Origin: Chryseobacterium lathyri
GTDB lineage: Bacteria > Bacteroidota > Bacteroidia > Flavobacteriales > Weeksellaceae
NCBI RefSeq assembly: GCF_003290185.1
Contig: NZ_QNFY01000003.1
Coordinates: forward strand, 310,001 to 374,000
Direction of reading: 5' to 3'
DNA length: 64,000 bases
Shown here: positions 62,037-64,000 of the stretch, piece by piece
Numbering within the stretch: the stretch's first letter is position 1
How the letters are laid out: each line of letters starts with the position of its first letter
The notes under the pieces: generated by a model
Database searches by the model: none
What the model was told of the DNA's origin: nothing
The model's input: the letters and a program-made list of their open reading frames with translations, nothing else
Made by a program: the position numbers and the translations under genes

Positions 62037-62384
62037 TTATTTCTTGGTTTTGGAAACCTCTTTGATCAGGGTGTATTTTATAGAAGATCCGTCGGCTGGA
62101 GGATTGGCGATTTTCTCGGTCTTTACTCTCAAAACGTATTCGTATCCCGGCTCATAAGTAAATCCTTCAATATTTGTATAGAAATTCGTCCAGCTTTCCG
62201 ATGGTTTTTCTTTTACCTGCAGGCATTTCATTGGGGCTACTCCTGTACAGTCTGCAGTTTCAGGTCCTACGATGAAAGTTTTTTCATCTGCTCCGGCAGT
62301 GTTGGCTGTCGTGGTACATTGTGTCATTGCGAATAGTGCTACTGCAGGAACAGCGCTTTTTAGAATGTTTGCGATAATTTTCAT
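62037..62384 (-). CDS. DUF4377 lipoprotein
   Basis: The protein has 115 residues with a lipoprotein signal ending TQC (ILKSAVPAVALFAMTQC). The DUF4377 core follows: TFIVGPETADCTGVAPMKCLQVKE, then WTNFYTNIEGFTYEPGYEYVLRVK. This family is related to HslJ-like domains and is found in the envelope. The function is unknown. Confidence 0.8.
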   Translation of the reverse strand: MKIIANILKSAVPAVALFAMTQCTTTANTAGADEKTFIVGPETADCTGVAPMKCLQVKEKPSESWTNFYTNIEGFTYEPGYEYVLRVKTEKIANPPADGSSIKYTLIKEVSKTKK

Positions 62385-62520
62385 AAAACTTTATTTTACA
62401 TCTTGGTTCCAATTACTGTGCCGAAGTTTTTGACGCAGTTCTTCTATTGTTTTTTATTTATTAATTATTTAATTTGAGCACTTCTAAAAATTTAACCAAA
62501 GACAATTACCAGAATATACT

Positions 62521-64000
62521 ATGAATAATCCAATTCACATTGAAAATTACAAAATTCAGAAACCTGAAGCATGGGCTGGAAATATAGAAGATCATGAACT
62601 GATTGATAAAATAAAAGACTCTGAATTTTCCAGAAAACAGATTGATGAAGGAAGAGATTACTGTTATTTTCTTGATAAAAAATATTATACAAGCAATACT
62701 GAAAACAGCGAATATGTCTGTATGGCCTATACCCTTAATGAGCCGGTGAATCTGGAGCGGGCTTCTGTTTCGGAGGTTATTGTGGAAGAAAATGAAGTCT
62801 ACAGTATTCACAGGATCAGTGTTTTGAGAGACGGTGTACTGATCGATAAGATTCCGGATACTAAAATAAAAGTATTGGACAGCGAGAGCCAGAGCAGCGG
62901 CGGAGTTTTAAGCAGTAATAAAAAAATCAATATTACCATTAAGGATCTGAGGCTTTACGATGTACTGATTCTCGAAGATTCGCGGTTTAAAGCATTTACA
63001 GAACGAGATTTTCTGAGAAAAGAATTTTCAAAATATGTCTGGGTAAGTCCGGATAATTACTGGGCATACGGAAACTTTAAGTTTACATTTATCAATGACC
63101 GGGAAGAGAATATTGCTTATAAAAAGACTTTTTTCAGAGATGAACAAGGCAATGTTTTGCAGCCGGAAATCCATTATCTGAAAAAAGGGGAGAGGTTCGT
63201 TATAGAAGAGGATAATTACACTAATTCAGTAGATGCGAGTCGTGAAATTTTTCCGTTTATAGATTTTGCAACCGAAAACAGCTGGAAAGAGTTGTCCAAT
63301 TATATTGCTCCGATTTATGAAGAAATGTTCAGTACCTATTCCTTAAAGGATTTTGCGCCCCATCTTGCTGAGAAGCTGGATGCGATTGCTAGCCTGGATG
63401 AAAAGCTGCAGTTTGCCATAGAATACGTCCAGAATCATATTTATTATATTTTCAATGCCGATGAGATGAATGGGCATAAGCCTCAGGAACCCTCTGTCAC
63501 GTACGAGAATAAGCAGGGCGACTGTAAAGCGAAATGTGTTTTACTGAAGGTTATTTTAAATTATATCGGTGTTGATTCTTCGGTAGTCCTTGTGAATTTT
63601 CATACCGACTATTATATTAAATATTATCTGCCTTCACTGCTTAGCTTTAATCATGTGGTGGTAAAGATTGACTATAAAGGGCAGGAATACTTTGTAGATG
63701 CTACGGTTCGTGATGAATTCGGACTGATAGAAAACCGTGGCTTTATCTACTTTATGCATTATCTCGAAGTAAAACCGGATCAGGTACTTCAGGAAAGAAA
63801 ATCATATAAATTTCCGTATTACTGTATTGATGAAAAAGTTGAGTTTAACGCTCAGAATACAACGGGTCGTCTGAAATTGACCACAACATATAAAGGAAAC
63901 CGAGCCAATGCGATGAGAAGGTATTTCAAGACTACCAACAAAAGGGAAATCGTAGACAGCTGGAACAGTTTTCTGTTTTATGGTCTTAATTACTCTGGCG
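62521..64000 (+). CDS. DUF3857 / transglutaminase-like protein, 5' part (runs off window)
   Basis: The frame starts at the ATG at 62521 and is open for 493 codons to the window edge, so the 3' end is missing. An N-terminal DUF3857-like beta domain (about residues 40-250) includes NYWAYGNFKFTFINDREENIAYKK. A transglutaminase-like core follows at about 300-400, with the nucleophile Cys in NKQGDCKAKCVLLKVIL (GDCKA), His in FNHVVVKI and Asp in FVDATVRDEFG. Such proteins are common in Bacteroidota. No signal peptide is visible at the start. Confidence 0.85.
   Translation, partial: MNNPIHIENYKIQKPEAWAGNIEDHELIDKIKDSEFSRKQIDEGRDYCYFLDKKYYTSNTENSEYVCMAYTLNEPVNLERASVSEVIVEENEVYSIHRISVLRDGVLIDKIPDTKIKVLDSESQSSGGVLSSNKKINITIKDLRLYDVLILEDSRFKAFTERDFLRKEFSKYVWVSPDNYWAYGNFKFTFINDREENIAYKKTFFRDEQGNVLQPEIHYLKKGERFVIEEDNYTNSVDASREIFPFIDFATENSWKELSNYIAPIYEEMFSTYSLKDFAPHLAEKLDAIASLDEKLQFAIEYVQNHIYYIFNADEMNGHKPQEPSVTYENKQGDCKAKCVLLKVILNYIGVDSSVVLVNFHTDYYIKYYLPSLLSFNHVVVKIDYKGQEYFVDATVRDEFGLIENRGFIYFMHYLEVKPDQVLQERKSYKFPYYCIDEKVEFNAQNTTGRLKLTTTYKGNRANAMRRYFKTTNKREIVDSWNSFLFYGLNYSG

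Overview
The window looks like chromosome of a Chryseobacterium-type member of the Flavobacteriales (Weeksellaceae). The DNA is AT-rich. Start codons mostly lack Shine-Dalgarno sequences. The Bacteroidota -7 promoter motif TAnnTTTG sits just upstream of many genes. The gene families (secreted and cytosolic Tpx, monomeric isocitrate dehydrogenase, GapN, LytS/LytTR pairs, GG-leader 'bacteriocin-like' peptide, DUF6268, DUF6261, DUF6119) fit that group. All identifications come from reading translations; no database search was possible. No rRNA, tRNA or CRISPR array was seen.

Layout. (1) 1-2.9 kb: the C-terminal end of an RHS polymorphic toxin with a type-8-like toxin tip, followed by three candidate immunity genes (DUF2750, SUKH, DUF2750). 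(2) 3.1-8.7 kb: the early module of a Mu-like transposable phage (LexA/S24-like repressor, small regulator, MuA, MuB, a second ATPase, a small protein, DUF3164) with no late genes, so probably a truncated prophage. (3) 9.2-11.4 kb: accessory DNA with a DUF6119/TIGR04141-like gene, a 292-bp element with perfect 32-bp inverted repeats that carry promoter motifs, a truncated DUF6261-like gene, a GG-leader peptide gene and a palindromic repeat. (4) 11.4-34 kb: ordinary chromosomal genes (Tpx, GapN, an ECF sigma pair, an S41 protease, an AraC/AKR/MBL operon, DoxX/DUF1223, a LytS/LytTR pair, a haem protein, an HxlR/SDR divergent pair, Icd, a second Tpx). (5) 34-44 kb: a one-directional run of small enzymes: VOC, DinB and SRPBCC proteins, hydrolase, SDR and DoxX, with a Crp-type regulator inside it. 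(6) 44-52.4 kb: an S9 peptidase, an ECF sigma operon, a 192-bp inverted-repeat element, a J-domain protein and GcvP. (7) 52.4-55 kb: a decayed locus holding the C-terminal remnants of a divergent SDR/HxlR pair, a YggS N-terminal stub coupled to an AAA ATPase, and 1.1 kb of mostly non-coding DNA with a tiny membrane peptide and a phased array of TGACA/TGTCA sites. (8) 55-64 kb: an SMR pump, an outer-membrane operon divergent from a LytS/LytTR pair with a symmetric operator-like array between them, a methyltransferase, an Nei/Fpg glycosylase, dGTPase, DUF4377, and a DUF3857/transglutaminase gene that runs off the window.

The two most distinctive unexplained structures are the 10524-10815 inverted-repeat element, which could switch promoter strength between a putative defence gene and a DUF6261 remnant, and the 57075-57152 four-box array between the divergent LytTR operons, whose 21-bp spacing matches LytTR binding sites.
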